Shown here: in pieces, positions 55,376 through 64,000 of the stretch
Layout: each line of letters begins with the position of its first letter
Position numbering within the stretch: the first letter of the stretch is position 1
Origin: Rhizobium rhododendri
GTDB lineage: Bacteria; Pseudomonadota; Alphaproteobacteria; Rhizobiales; Rhizobiaceae
Length of the DNA stretch: 64,000 nucleotides
Reading direction: 5' to 3'
Assembly (NCBI RefSeq): GCF_007000325.2
Contig: NZ_CP117267.1
Span: 1,922,001 to 1,986,000, forward strand
Translations under genes and position numbers: made by a program
The notes under the pieces: model-generated
What the model was told of the DNA's origin: nothing
What the model saw: only the letters and a program-made list of their open reading frames with translations
Database searches by the model: none

Positions 55376-55472
55376 ATTCACCAATGCGCTGGTCAGCTTC
55401 AAACAAGACTGAATTGGCAATGAGACAACGGGGCAGAAACTACGATTACCGCGTCTCTTGAAAGCCGATTTT

Positions 55473-57284
55473 ATGAACCAGTACGTCGTGCCTTTGTCTC
55501 CCGAGCCGTCAGCCCTGCCCGCCATCCTCGGCCGAACGGCGGAATTGCTGGGCGCGGCAGACTATCATGGTGCCATTGCCCTCCTGCAGTCGGAGCACAG
55601 GCTCGTCACCGGCGAACCTGTCGCCTGCAATACGCTCGCCTATCTCCTGATCCAGGTCGACAGGCCATTGGAAGCCGTTTCCTGGTTCGAAGCATCGCTG
55701 CGCATCCGACCGGACGATATTCAGGCGCTGAACGGCCTGGCGATGGCACTGCGATCGACGGGCGATGCGGCAGGTGCCTTGCAATGCTACGACAGGCTCG
55801 TGACCTTGCGGCCGGACGATGCTGTCTGCTGGTACAACCGCGGCGAGTTGCAGGCAGAAGGCCGGCGTCTGCAGGAAGCCCTCTCCAGTCTCGACCGGTC
55901 GATTGCCCTGAAAAACGATCATGCCCCGGCCTTCGTGAAGCGCAGCCATGTGCTGGAATCGCTGGGCGACCTGCCGGCGGCGATCGATGCCGCTGCCCGA
56001 GCCTGCACGCTTCAGCCGGCCGACGTCTCGTCGTGGTCGTTGCTCGGCGATCTCCTGCAGAAAGCAGGCAACCTCGGCCAGGCGATTGCTGCCTATGGAC
56101 GCGCCCTGACGCTCTCGCCCGATGATATCTCATGCATGACGAACCTCGGTGTAGCCCTGAAAGCTGCGGGAAAGATGGACGAAGCGCTGCTGGCCGCTCG
56201 TGCCGTGCTGGCACTCGAACCCGGCAACCAGGACGCGCTGCTTCTCTGCGGCAACGCCGAACTGCATCTCGGCAACGCCGATGCCGCAAGGACGAGCTTT
56301 CTTGCCGCCGCCAAGGCCGGCGTGGCCTGCAGCTATCCGGCATCGCAACAGCCGGCAGCTTTCCGGGCGCTGATGCTGTTCTCACCCTTTGCTGGCAATA
56401 CACCCTACGAAGATCTCATCCGGAATGTCCGCTTCGATACGGACCTCGTGATCGTGCTGGAGAACCATTACTACGATGTCGCGGCACTCGCCAAAAGTGC
56501 CGACGTCGTCGTCAACCTCATCTCCGATGCCGACCTCGGCCTCGACATGATCGGCGCTCTCGGTGAACTCGTCGCGTCGCTGCGCAAACCGGTAATCAAT
56601 CATCCGGCGCTGATCGTCGGAACCGACCGCCAGACAATCTCGCGGCGCCTGGTCGCCGTCCGCGATACCGTCGTGCCCGCTACCAGCCGTATCGGCGCGG
56701 CCGAACTCCTGCGCCGCCTTGCCGATGGTGAGAGCCACGCCTTTCCGCTGATCGTGCGCCATGCCGGCACGCATGGTGGCGAGATGATGGAAGTTGTGGC
56801 CAGCCGGCAAGAATTGCGGACTTTTGCCGAGCAAGCCGGCGATCAGCCGCTCTATCTCACAGACTTCGTAGACTATCGCTCGCAGGACGGTTTCTTTCGA
56901 AAATACCGGCTGATTTTCGTCGGCGACGAGATCTTTCCCTACCATCTGGCGATCGGCGAAAGCTGGAAAGTCCATCATATCTCGACACGCATGACGGAAC
57001 TCGAATGGATGCGCCGGGAGGAACAAGCTTTCCTGGAAAAGCCGACGCATGTCTTCGGCCCATCCGCCATGGCAGCCCTCGAGACCATCAGGCGCATCGT
57101 CAATCTCGATTATTTCGGCATCGACTGCTCCATCGATGCAAGTGGCAAGGTCGTGGTCTTCGAGGTCAACGCCACCATGCTGGTCCATCTCCACAATGAA
57201 GGCTTCGAATACAAGACGCCGCATGTCATGAAGATCAAAGCGGCTTTCGAACGGCTCCTGGAGAAGCGGGCGTCCGCCGTTTGA
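55473..57284 (+). CDS. TPR-ATP-grasp fusion protein (603 aa)
   Basis: The first 270 residues contain about seven tetratricopeptide-like repeats (ALNGLAMALRSTGDAAGALQ, CWYNRGELQAEGRRLQEALS, CMTNLGVALKAAGKMDEALL). The rest resembles an ATP-grasp ligase: a pre-grasp part (VIVLENHYYDVAALAKSADV), PLIVRHAGTHGGEMMEVV as the ATP-lysine loop equivalent, then FFRKYRLIFVGDEIFPYHLA, and GIDCSIDASGKVVVFEVNAT as the metal-binding end. A carboxylate-amine ligase acting with protein partners held by the TPRs is plausible; substrate unknown. The ATG at 55473 is preferred to a TTG at 55458. Confidence 0.8.
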   Translation: MNQYVVPLSPEPSALPAILGRTAELLGAADYHGAIALLQSEHRLVTGEPVACNTLAYLLIQVDRPLEAVSWFEASLRIRPDDIQALNGLAMALRSTGDAAGALQCYDRLVTLRPDDAVCWYNRGELQAEGRRLQEALSSLDRSIALKNDHAPAFVKRSHVLESLGDLPAAIDAAARACTLQPADVSSWSLLGDLLQKAGNLGQAIAAYGRALTLSPDDISCMTNLGVALKAAGKMDEALLAARAVLALEPGNQDALLLCGNAELHLGNADAARTSFLAAAKAGVACSYPASQQPAAFRALMLFSPFAGNTPYEDLIRNVRFDTDLVIVLENHYYDVAALAKSADVVVNLISDADLGLDMIGALGELVASLRKPVINHPALIVGTDRQTISRRLVAVRDTVVPATSRIGAAELLRRLADGESHAFPLIVRHAGTHGGEMMEVVASRQELRTFAEQAGDQPLYLTDFVDYRSQDGFFRKYRLIFVGDEIFPYHLAIGESWKVHHISTRMTELEWMRREEQAFLEKPTHVFGPSAMAALETIRRIVNLDYFGIDCSIDASGKVVVFEVNATMLVHLHNEGFEYKTPHVMKIKAAFERLLEKRASAV

Positions 57285-57311
57285 AGGTCTCTCAGGCTAT
57301 TCTGGCGGCGT

Positions 57312-58160
57312 TCAGGTCGAATTTCCCTCGCGAGCATGTTGACGCTCTGCGGCAAGCACGCGGATGCGGCCGGCGATATCTGGGTCGACTGGATTGTAGA
57401 TGAACAGGCTGAGATCGGGCCGGCCATCGACGGCGAAGGCGGAGTATTCCAGTTCAACCAGGCCGAGGATAGGATGCTGGATCCGCTTCAGGCCATCGCC
57501 GTGGATCTTGACGTCGTTTTCCCGCCATAGCGCCGTGAATTCGGGGCTGGCCTGACACAGTTCCTCGACAAGATCTGCAACCTCGGACACTGCGCCTGCC
57601 CGCGCCACATCGGCCCTGAAGGCGCTGACGACGACGCGCGCGACACTTTCCCAGTCGTGCTGCTTGCCCTTGATGGCTGGGTTGCAGAACATCAGGCGCA
57701 GGATATTGCGCTGCTCGGCCGGAAGTGCGCCGTAGTCCGTCAAAACGACCGCAGAGGCCTGGTTCCAGGCGACGACATCCCAGGTGGCTGTCTTGATGAA
57801 CGCAGGACTGGCGTCGAGCGTATCCAGCAGTCGTTGAAGACGGGGAGAGACGCCCTCGACCGATTTGTAGCAGACCTCGGGTGGCCGCCCGAGACCAAGC
57901 ATGAACAGATGCTCGCGTTCCGGCTCTGTCAACATCAGCCCGCTGGCAATCCGGTTCAGGACGTCGGCAGACGGTGCGCCACCGCGCCCCTGCTCCAGCC
58001 ATGTGTACCAAGTCGGACTGATGTTGGCGCGCTGGGCGACCTCCTCCCTGCGCAGTCCGGGCGTCCGCCTGCGTCCCGAGAACCCGAACGCCGCCGGGTC
58101 GAGCCGTGTGCGACGATCCTTCAGGAAGGACGCCAGTGAACCTGCGGCATTTGTCGGCAT
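57312..58160 (-). CDS. XRE/MmyB-type transcriptional regulator (282 aa)
   Basis: The N-terminal XRE HTH has the MmyB signature RRTPGLRREEVAQRANISPT followed by WYTWLEQGRGGAPSADVLNR. The C-terminal two thirds (LQRLLDTLDASPAFIKTATW, DVVAWNQASAVVL, ending in LELSAF-type strands) form the MmyB ligand-binding domain, which in actinobacterial relatives binds a fatty-acid-like ligand. Length is normal. It is divergent from an SDR gene 95 bp away, its likely target. Confidence 0.9.
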   Translation of the reverse strand: MPTNAAGSLASFLKDRRTRLDPAAFGFSGRRRTPGLRREEVAQRANISPTWYTWLEQGRGGAPSADVLNRIASGLMLTEPEREHLFMLGLGRPPEVCYKSVEGVSPRLQRLLDTLDASPAFIKTATWDVVAWNQASAVVLTDYGALPAEQRNILRLMFCNPAIKGKQHDWESVARVVVSAFRADVARAGAVSEVADLVEELCQASPEFTALWRENDVKIHGDGLKRIQHPILGLVELEYSAFAVDGRPDLSLFIYNPVDPDIAGRIRVLAAERQHAREGNST

Positions 58161-58255
58161 AGCGATCCCGTTATAGTTTATACCCTGATAAGGTCACTAC
58201 TTTAACAGGATAAGTATGTCGGCGATAGTGATTGCACCCAACAAGGAGGTCTATC

Positions 58256-59143
58256 GTGCGAATATTTCTGACCGGTGCTACCGGCTTCATTGGTTCGGCC
58301 CTGGTGCCCGAACTCCTTAAGGCAGGCCATCAGGTGATCGGCATGACGCGCTCGGATGCGGGTGCTGCGGCGTTGGCTGCAGCGGGTGTCGAAGTCCACC
58401 GTGGAACGCTGGAGGACACCGACAGCCTGCGCAGCGGAGCGGCAAAGGCGGACGGCGTCATCCACGCTGCATTCGACCACGAGTTCTCGCGATTTGTCGA
58501 GAATTGCGCAAAAGACGGACGCGCTATCGAAGCACTGGGATCGGCGCTTGCCGGTTCGGACCGGCCGCTGGTCATCACATCAGGCACCGGCATCGGTAGC
58601 CGCGGCCCTGGCGAGCCTGCCACGGAAGACGTGTTCGATGTCAGCCATCCCAATCCACGCATTGCCTCGGAGTTTGCCGGCAACGCGCTTCTGGAACAGG
58701 GGATCAACGTCTCGGTGATGCGGTTGCCGCAGGTCCACGACACGTACAAACAAGGCCTGATAACGCCGCTGCTCGATATAGCGCGGCAGAAAGGCGTCTC
58801 GGCCTATGTTGGCGATGGCCGCAATCGCTGGCCTGCCGGCCATCTCCTGGATGTCGCGCGCCTCTATCGGCTCGCCATCGAAAAGGCCGAACGGGGAGCG
58901 CGCTATAACGCTGTTGGCGAGGAAGGCATCGAGAGCCGCGCAATCGCCGAAGCCCTTGGGCGAGGTCTCAACGTGCCAGTCGTCTCGATCGCACCTGAAA
59001 AGGCGTCGGAGCATTTTGGCTGGATGGGCATGTTTGTCGGCATGGACATGCCCGCATCGAGCGCCCACACTCAGTTAGCGCTCGGCTGGCGCCCAACAGG
59101 CCCGACGCTGCTGTCGGACCTCAATGCCATGAAATACGCGTAA
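58256..59143 (+). CDS. Extended SDR / NAD-dependent epimerase-like oxidoreductase (295 aa)
   Basis: The GTG at 58256 is chosen because AAGGAGG lies 7 bases ahead. The nucleotide loop is RIFLTGATGFIGSALVPELL; next come HQVIGMTRSDAGAAALAAAG and VHRGTLEDTDSL. The atypical SDR layout lacks a clear Tyr-x-x-x-Lys, so a YwnB/NmrA-type or epimerase-like reductase is likely. C-terminal: YNAVGEEGIESRAIAEALGR and TQLALGWRPTGPTLLSDL, common to this family. Divergent from the MmyB-like gene. Confidence 0.88.
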   Translation: MRIFLTGATGFIGSALVPELLKAGHQVIGMTRSDAGAAALAAAGVEVHRGTLEDTDSLRSGAAKADGVIHAAFDHEFSRFVENCAKDGRAIEALGSALAGSDRPLVITSGTGIGSRGPGEPATEDVFDVSHPNPRIASEFAGNALLEQGINVSVMRLPQVHDTYKQGLITPLLDIARQKGVSAYVGDGRNRWPAGHLLDVARLYRLAIEKAERGARYNAVGEEGIESRAIAEALGRGLNVPVVSIAPEKASEHFGWMGMFVGMDMPASSAHTQLALGWRPTGPTLLSDLNAMKYA

Positions 59144-59148
59144 CAAGC

Positions 59149-59186
59149 AAAAGGCCGGCGTCGCAGTATCCCTGCAATGCCGGCCT
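59149..59186 (-). terminator. Terminator of the zinc metallopeptidase gene
   Basis: AGGCCGGC / GCCGGCCT stem with an inner CTGCA/GCAG stem, followed on the minus strand by CTTTTGCTT. It lies between two converging genes, 34 bp past the stop at 59220. Confidence 0.65.
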
Positions 59187-59219
59187 CTATCGATACCAAA
59201 CCGGACAGCGAGCGTTCGC

Positions 59220-60143
59220 TCAGACCGGGTTCGAGAACGTGTCGCAGGAGGTCAGTTTGCCGCTGTCGAAACCCTGCTTGAACCATTTGACACGCTGCGC
59301 CGACGTGCCGTGGTTGAAGCTGTCAGGCACGACATAGCCCTGGCTCTTCTTCTGCAGCGTATCGTCGCCGATCTGCTGGGCTGCGTTCAACGCCTCCTCC
59401 AGATCGCCATTGTCGAGAATACCCTTCTGCTGCGTGAACTTGCCCCAGATCCCGGCAAAGCAGTCAGCCTGCAACTCGATGCGAACGGACATCTTGTTGC
59501 TGTCCACCTCGTTCATCTGGCTGCGGGCCTGATCGGCCTTCGGCAGGATGCCGAGCAGGTTCTGCACGTGATGGCCGACTTCGTGCGCGACGACATAGGC
59601 CTGCGCGAAATCGCCTGAAGCACCGAACTTGTCCTTCATCTCCTGGAAGAATCCCATGTCGAGATAAATCTTGCGGTCGGACGGGCAGTAGAACGGTCCC
59701 GACGCGGTCGACGCGAGGCCGCAGCCCGAGTTCAGCCTGTTGGTGAACAGCACCAGCTTCGGGTCCTCATAGGTCTTGCCCATGGATTTGAAGATGCCGC
59801 CCCAGGTATCCTCGGTCTCGGCAAGCACGGTGGCGACGAACGCCTTTGTTTCATCGTTGCCCGGGTTCTGCGGCGCCGAGTTGCTCTGCTGGTAGCTGGA
59901 ACCGGTATTGCCGGTGTCGCCTTGGCTGAGGATCTGTAGCATGTCGATGCCCATCGCCTTGAGAATGAGGTAGATCACCACCAGGAAGACGATCGTGCCA
60001 ATGCTGAGGCCGCCGCCGGCCCGCCGCATGCCACCGCCCGGAAAGTTGAAACCTCCACCACCGCCGCCAAGCGGTCCGGTGCCTCCTGAAGAGCCACGCT
60101 CATCCTCGATATTGTCGGACTGTCGACGTCCCTTCCATTCCAT
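59220..60143 (-). CDS. Neutral zinc metallopeptidase, YpfJ family (307 aa)
   Basis: A Gly-rich N-terminus (about 45 residues) is followed by one membrane span (IGTIVFLVVIYLILKAMGID) and a periplasmic or extracellular peptidase with the HExxH site in AYVVAHEVGHHVQNLLGI and a third ligand region SVRIELQADCFAGIWGK. CGLAS-TASGPFYCPSDRKIYL supplies Cys likely forming a disulphide. This is the PF04228 family (YpfJ). Substrate proteins are unknown. Single gene, converging with the SDR gene. Confidence 0.93.
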   Translation of the reverse strand: MEWKGRRQSDNIEDERGSSGGTGPLGGGGGGFNFPGGGMRRAGGGLSIGTIVFLVVIYLILKAMGIDMLQILSQGDTGNTGSSYQQSNSAPQNPGNDETKAFVATVLAETEDTWGGIFKSMGKTYEDPKLVLFTNRLNSGCGLASTASGPFYCPSDRKIYLDMGFFQEMKDKFGASGDFAQAYVVAHEVGHHVQNLLGILPKADQARSQMNEVDSNKMSVRIELQADCFAGIWGKFTQQKGILDNGDLEEALNAAQQIGDDTLQKKSQGYVVPDSFNHGTSAQRVKWFKQGFDSGKLTSCDTFSNPV

Positions 60144-60237
60144 GACCTGTCTCCCCGGCTGCGCTCACGGATATCCCGTTAAAGCCTATATATCCGCCGC
60201 ATGCCCAATGACCAGTCGCGAAGGCCAACATCGCACA

Positions 60238-60720
60238 TCAGACAGGAATGCTCGGGGCGCCCCAGGCGGCCCATGCAAGAAATAATGCCATCGCCACCAG
60301 CAGCAGCAGGGGCATCGTCTCGTGACCGGTAAAGACCACAGCGTTCATGATCCGGTGCGGCAGCAGCGTGAAGGCGCCGGCACCCCCGATGCCACCAAAA
60401 TAAAGTCCCAGGACAACACGACGATGACGCGCAATGTCATGCCGGCGGGCAGCGACAATCGCCTGGACGCAGGAATAGAGGACGAAGACCGACAGAAGAT
60501 GGATCGGGCTGAAGCCATGAAAGACGTTCAACTCATGGATGAAGAAGCTGGAAAACGCCCCGACGGCCATCAGCAAAAGCCAGATCTTGCCAAGCAGCCG
60601 ATGCAGCCACGTCCCCTTGCGCCGCAACAGCACGTAGGCGCCGAGCAGCGCTGATGTGACCACGGCAACCACATGGATGTGAATGGCGGGCGAAGCCGAC
60701 AGCAGCGGTTCGAGGGTCAT
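60238..60720 (-). CDS. DUF2306-type membrane protein (160 aa)
   Basis: The start at 60720 begins TLEPLLSASPAIHIHVVAVV; the much longer open frame upstream is an artefact of the divergent dehydrogenase gene. Four hydrophobic segments are seen, with conserved His in AIHIH, WLHRLLGKIW, FIHELNVFHGFSPIHLL and RRHDIARHRRVV. His-rich four-helix membrane proteins of this kind may bind haem, but no cytochrome role is proven. Divergent from the zinc dehydrogenase at 60905. Confidence 0.8.
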   Translation of the reverse strand: MTLEPLLSASPAIHIHVVAVVTSALLGAYVLLRRKGTWLHRLLGKIWLLLMAVGAFSSFFIHELNVFHGFSPIHLLSVFVLYSCVQAIVAARRHDIARHRRVVLGLYFGGIGGAGAFTLLPHRIMNAVVFTGHETMPLLLLVAMALFLAWAAWGAPSIPV

Positions 60721-60904
60721 GGTACAGCACCTCACAAGGCTACCGATCCGACGTCGGCTGGCTCGATCATACCCGACGGCTGCCCGAAGTCGAGGGGCCA
60801 ACGCGGGCGAGAATTCAGTTATAATAGCAGCAGATAGCCTTGACGCGGCAAGGCTTTTGACGCCCATTGCCCGCCAGTCCTTATATCTCTGGGAGGAGAC
60901 ATCG

Positions 60905-61939
60905 ATGCAAGCCATACGTCTCGACGCCGTCGGCCAATTGACCGTCAGCGAGATCGAAAAGCCGGTGCCCGGTAGAGGCGAACTGCTCGTCCGCGTCGAG
61001 GCTTGCGGCATCTGCGGCACGGATCGCCATATCCTCCACGGCGAATTCCCGTCCGCACCGCCGGTCACGCTGGGCCACGAATTTGCCGGCATCGTCGAGG
61101 CCGTCGGCGCTGATACGACAGGCTTTGCGCCCGGTATGCGCGTCACCTGCGATCCGAACATTTCCTGCGGCCTCTGCAGCCAGTGCCGCAGCGGCCGCGT
61201 CAACCTCTGCGAACGGCTGCAGGCAATCGGCATCCACCGCGATGGCGGCTTTGCCGACTACGCGATCCTGCCCGTCACCCAGGCCTTCGAACTGCCGCTT
61301 GGGCTCGACCCGCTGCACGGCGCCTTCTGCGAGCCCCTCGCCTGCTGCCTGCACGGCGTCGACATGGCGAAAATCGAAACCGGTGCCTCGGTGGTCGTGC
61401 TCGGCGGCGGCGTCATAGGCCTGCTGGTGGTGCAACTGGCACGGTTGGCCGGCGCCACCCGCGTCGTCCTAATCACCCGTCACAAGGAAAAGCGCGCCCT
61501 TGCCGAGCGCCTCGGCGCCACCGCGACACTCGATCCAGGCCTCAGCGACCCCATCGCCGCCATATCGGGGCCGGATGGCCTGCTGCCCGGCGGTGCCGAT
61601 GTGGTGTTCGAATGCGCCGGCGTCGCCGAGACGGTGCAGCAATCGACGCGCATGGCAAAGAGCGGCGGCACCGTTGTCATCCTCGGCGTCATGCCGCAGG
61701 GGCAGACCGTGCCGATTGAGCCCTTCGACCTTCTGTTCCGCGAACTGAAATTCATCGGCTCCTTCATCAACCCGTTCACCCACCGGCGCGCCGCCGATCT
61801 CATTGCCTCGGGCGCCGTCGACGTCGCACCACTCATCTCCCGCGTCGTCGGCATGACAGACGGTGCCGAAGCCATCCGCCAGCCGGCCCGCCCCGGCGAA
61901 ATCCGCGTCCTGGTGGTGCCCGATCACGCCGCAAGGTAG
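60905..61939 (+). CDS. Zinc-dependent alcohol/polyol dehydrogenase (344 aa)
   Basis: Catalytic zinc ligands lie in EACGICGTDRHILHGE (Cys, Asp/His pattern), TLGHEFAGIVEAVG (His-Glu) and the structural zinc set CGLCSQCRSGRVNLC. The NAD loop is VVVLGGGVIGLLVVQLARLA. This matches the medium-chain dehydrogenase group of sorbitol, threonine and related alcohol dehydrogenases; substrate open. The ATG follows GGGAGGAG. Single gene just before carB. Confidence 0.94.
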   Translation: MQAIRLDAVGQLTVSEIEKPVPGRGELLVRVEACGICGTDRHILHGEFPSAPPVTLGHEFAGIVEAVGADTTGFAPGMRVTCDPNISCGLCSQCRSGRVNLCERLQAIGIHRDGGFADYAILPVTQAFELPLGLDPLHGAFCEPLACCLHGVDMAKIETGASVVVLGGGVIGLLVVQLARLAGATRVVLITRHKEKRALAERLGATATLDPGLSDPIAAISGPDGLLPGGADVVFECAGVAETVQQSTRMAKSGGTVVILGVMPQGQTVPIEPFDLLFRELKFIGSFINPFTHRRAADLIASGAVDVAPLISRVVGMTDGAEAIRQPARPGEIRVLVVPDHAAR

Positions 61940-62098
61940 GCCACACTCGGAATCCTGTCGATTGGACGATTTATGGGGTTCCGTTTGCAAAAACATTTGC
62001 CTATAAGCCGCTTCTAGCCTTTTGAGATGCAGAGCGCGCGCCCGGCCGGTGGACACACCTGGCTGGTTTTTGGCGCACGCAGAAAATGGATAGAGATC

Positions 62099-64000
62099 AT
62101 GCCGAAGCGCGAAGACATTAAATCGATCCTCATCATCGGCGCGGGGCCGATTGTCATCGGTCAGGCATGCGAATTCGACTATTCAGGCACCCAGGCCTGC
62201 AAGGCACTGAAAGAGGAAGGCTACCGCGTCATCCTCGTCAACTCTAATCCGGCGACGATCATGACCGACCCGGATCTGGCCGACGCCACCTATGTCGAGC
62301 CGATCACGCCTGAAGTCGTCGCCAAGATCATTGCCAAGGAGCGCCCCGACGCGCTGCTGCCGACCATGGGCGGCCAGACTGCGCTCAACACCGCGCTCTC
62401 CCTGAAGAGAATGGGCGTCCTCGACCGCTACAATGTCGAGATGATCGGCGCCAAGCCGGCCGCCATCGACATGGCTGAAGACCGCGCCCTGTTCCGCGAA
62501 GCCATGGCCCGCATCGGCCTCGAAACGCCGAAGTCGCTGCTCGCCAACGCCACCGACATCAAGGAACTTGATCGCAACCGCCACGAAGCAGCGCGCGACG
62601 AGGTCAGGTCCAGGTTGAGCGGCGCCGAGCTGGACACAGCGCTTGACGACCTCGAAAACACCTGGAACCTCGGCGAAACGGACCGCAAGCAGCGCTACAT
62701 GAGCCACGCCATGGCTCTGGCAGCCCAGGCGATCGACGTCGTCGGCTTGCCCGCCATCATCCGTCCGTCCTTCACCATGGGCGGCACCGGCGGCGGCATT
62801 GCCTACAATCGCTCGGAATTCTTCGAGATCGTCGGCTCCGGCCTCGACGCCTCGCCGACCACGGAGGTGCTGATCGAGGAATCGGTGCTCGGCTGGAAGG
62901 AGTATGAAATGGAAGTCGTCCGCGACAAGGCGGACAACTGCATCATCATCTGCTCCATCGAGAACATCGACCCGATGGGCGTCCACACCGGCGATAGCAT
63001 CACAGTCGCCCCGGCCCTGACGCTGACCGACAAAGAATACCAGATGATGCGCAACGCCTCGATCGCCGTGTTGCGCGAGATAGGCGTCGAGACCGGCGGC
63101 TCAAACGTGCAGTTCGCCGTCAACCCGGCCGATGGCCGCCTCGTCGTCATCGAGATGAATCCGCGCGTTTCGCGCTCATCGGCGCTGGCCTCCAAGGCGA
63201 CCGGCTTCCCGATTGCGCGCGTCGCCGCCAAGCTCGCGGTCGGCTACACGCTCGACGAACTCGACAACGACATCACCGGCGGCGCGACGCCTGCTTCGTT
63301 CGAACCGTCGATCGACTACGTCGTCACCAAGATCCCGCGCTTTGCCTTCGAGAAATTCCCGGGCGCCTCGCCAGTGCTGACGACAGCGATGAAGTCGGTC
63401 GGCGAAGTCATGGCCATCGGCCGGACCTTTGCCGAATCCCTGCAGAAGGCGCTTCGCGGCCTTGAAACCGGCCTCACCGGCCTCGACGAGATCGAGATCC
63501 CCGGCACCGAGGAAGGCGAAGGCAGCCGCAACGCCATTCGCGCAGCCATCGGCACGCCGACGCCGGACCGCCTGCGCATGGTGGCCCAGGCGCTGCGCAT
63601 GGGCATGAGCGCCGAAGAGGTGCACGAAGGCTGCAAGATCGACCCATGGTTCATCGCGCAACTCAAGGCCATCGTCGACATGGAAGCCCGTGTTCGCGAA
63701 CATGGCCTGCCGGACGATGCGGTCAATCTGCGCATGCTGAAGGCCATGGGCTTTTCCGACGCGCGCCTGGCGACCCTCACCAACAAGCGGCCGAAGGAAG
63801 TGGCCGAGAAGCGTAACGCCCTCAACGTGCGTCCGGTTTTCAAGCGGATCGACACTTGCGCTGCCGAATTCGCCTCGCCGACTGCCTACATGTATTCGAG
63901 CTACGAGACGCCCTTCGTCGGCGAAGCGCGCTCCGAAGCCAATGTGACGTCGGCCAGAAAGGTCGTCATCCTCGGCGGCGGTCCGAACCGCATAGGCCAG
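62099..64000 (+). CDS. carB: Carbamoyl-phosphate synthase large subunit (5' part, runs off the right edge)
   Basis: 634 codons are visible; the full protein is expected near 1160 residues. It begins [20 protein letters not shown] and shows the first ATP-grasp domain: [12 protein letters not shown], the ATP loop [13 protein letters not shown], and the metal site [20 protein letters not shown]. The helical oligomerisation region follows, and the last visible residues ([13 protein letters not shown]) begin the second synthetase half. An insert between the first ATP-binding segments (about residues 160-200) is the usual alphaproteobacterial form. carA lies 12.4 kb upstream on the same strand. Confidence 0.98.
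   Translation, partial: MPKREDIKSILIIGAGPIVIGQACEFDYSGTQACKALKEEGYRVILVNSNPATIMTDPDLADATYVEPITPEVVAKIIAKERPDALLPTMGGQTALNTALSLKRMGVLDRYNVEMIGAKPAAIDMAEDRALFREAMARIGLETPKSLLANATDIKELDRNRHEAARDEVRSRLSGAELDTALDDLENTWNLGETDRKQRYMSHAMALAAQAIDVVGLPAIIRPSFTMGGTGGGIAYNRSEFFEIVGSGLDASPTTEVLIEESVLGWKEYEMEVVRDKADNCIIICSIENIDPMGVHTGDSITVAPALTLTDKEYQMMRNASIAVLREIGVETGGSNVQFAVNPADGRLVVIEMNPRVSRSSALASKATGFPIARVAAKLAVGYTLDELDNDITGGATPASFEPSIDYVVTKIPRFAFEKFPGASPVLTTAMKSVGEVMAIGRTFAESLQKALRGLETGLTGLDEIEIPGTEEGEGSRNAIRAAIGTPTPDRLRMVAQALRMGMSAEEVHEGCKIDPWFIAQLKAIVDMEARVREHGLPDDAVNLRMLKAMGFSDARLATLTNKRPKEVAEKRNALNVRPVFKRIDTCAAEFASPTAYMYSSYETPFVGEARSEANVTSARKVVILGGGPNRIGQ

Noticed and set aside
60721..61233. N-terminal extension of the DUF2306 frame to 331 codons
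   Set aside because: The extension is antisense to the zinc dehydrogenase gene. The family starts at the ATG at 60720.
61940..62098. Riboswitch or attenuator before carB
   Set aside because: No leader peptide rich in Arg codons, no strong competing hairpins and no T-run were found in the short spacer.

Overview
The window is a high-GC alphaproteobacterial chromosome segment, most likely Rhizobiaceae (Rhizobium/Neorhizobium/Agrobacterium type). The pointers are a second, short FtsZ without the C-terminal tail, a BA14K-like secreted protein, DUF930 and DUF2778 proteins, a 684-residue RpoD with a long acidic insert, several chemoreceptors and RIME-like intergenic palindromes. Housekeeping anchors are ftsZ2, ilvE, rpoD, dnaG, a GatB/YqeY-family gene, carA and carB (cut by the right edge). 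No function below was tested by database search; calls rest on motifs, lengths and context.

Layout. 1-7.5 kb: end of a polysaccharide lyase, several small or secreted proteins, a LuxR-type regulator and a DUF2778 L,D-transpeptidase-like envelope protein. 7.6-12.3 kb: a stand-alone receiver domain and two chemoreceptors. 12.5-16.5 kb: an aldo/keto reductase divergent from a LysR gene, and a NmrA-like protein divergent from an AraC gene. 16.9-19.36 kb: an AT-richer accessory patch (IS3 remnant, VgrG-like C-terminal fragment, coupled Cys-rich exported protein) lying against the 3' end of a CAU-anticodon tRNA. 19.5-26.9 kb: SIMPL protein, two paralogous small exported proteins, YjbQ, a siderophore-interacting protein with its PadR regulator, ftsZ2, ilvE and a P5CR-like gene. 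27-33 kb: ArsR/MFS/GNAT genes, a third chemoreceptor, another GNAT and a proline-rich DUF930 protein.

rpoD (33.7-35.7 kb) and dnaG (44.4-46.4 kb) are separated by about 8.6 kb holding a broken defence-type gene, recQ, gntP and two repeat elements. The defence-type gene is the main discovery. An HsdR_N-like nuclease domain and a NACHT/STAND ATPase now lie in separate frames on either side of an IS630-family element. Removing the element and one TA copy restores one continuous 941-codon frame. Beyond dnaG, a BrnT toxin carries two nonsense codons while its BrnA antitoxin gene is intact.

47.4-64 kb: a small exported protein, a terminator or sRNA candidate, GatB/YqeY, carA, a RelE/HigA-type toxin-antitoxin pair, MATE and MFS efflux pumps, a second aldo/keto reductase-LysR pair, a TPR plus ATP-grasp fusion, a MmyB-like regulator divergent from an SDR, a zinc metallopeptidase, a DUF2306 membrane protein, a zinc alcohol dehydrogenase and carB, which lies 12.4 kb from carA. 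A theme is the repeated pairing of an oxidoreductase gene with a divergent regulator gene (four times). Intact and decaying selfish or defence modules cluster around the replication, transcription and pyrimidine genes.
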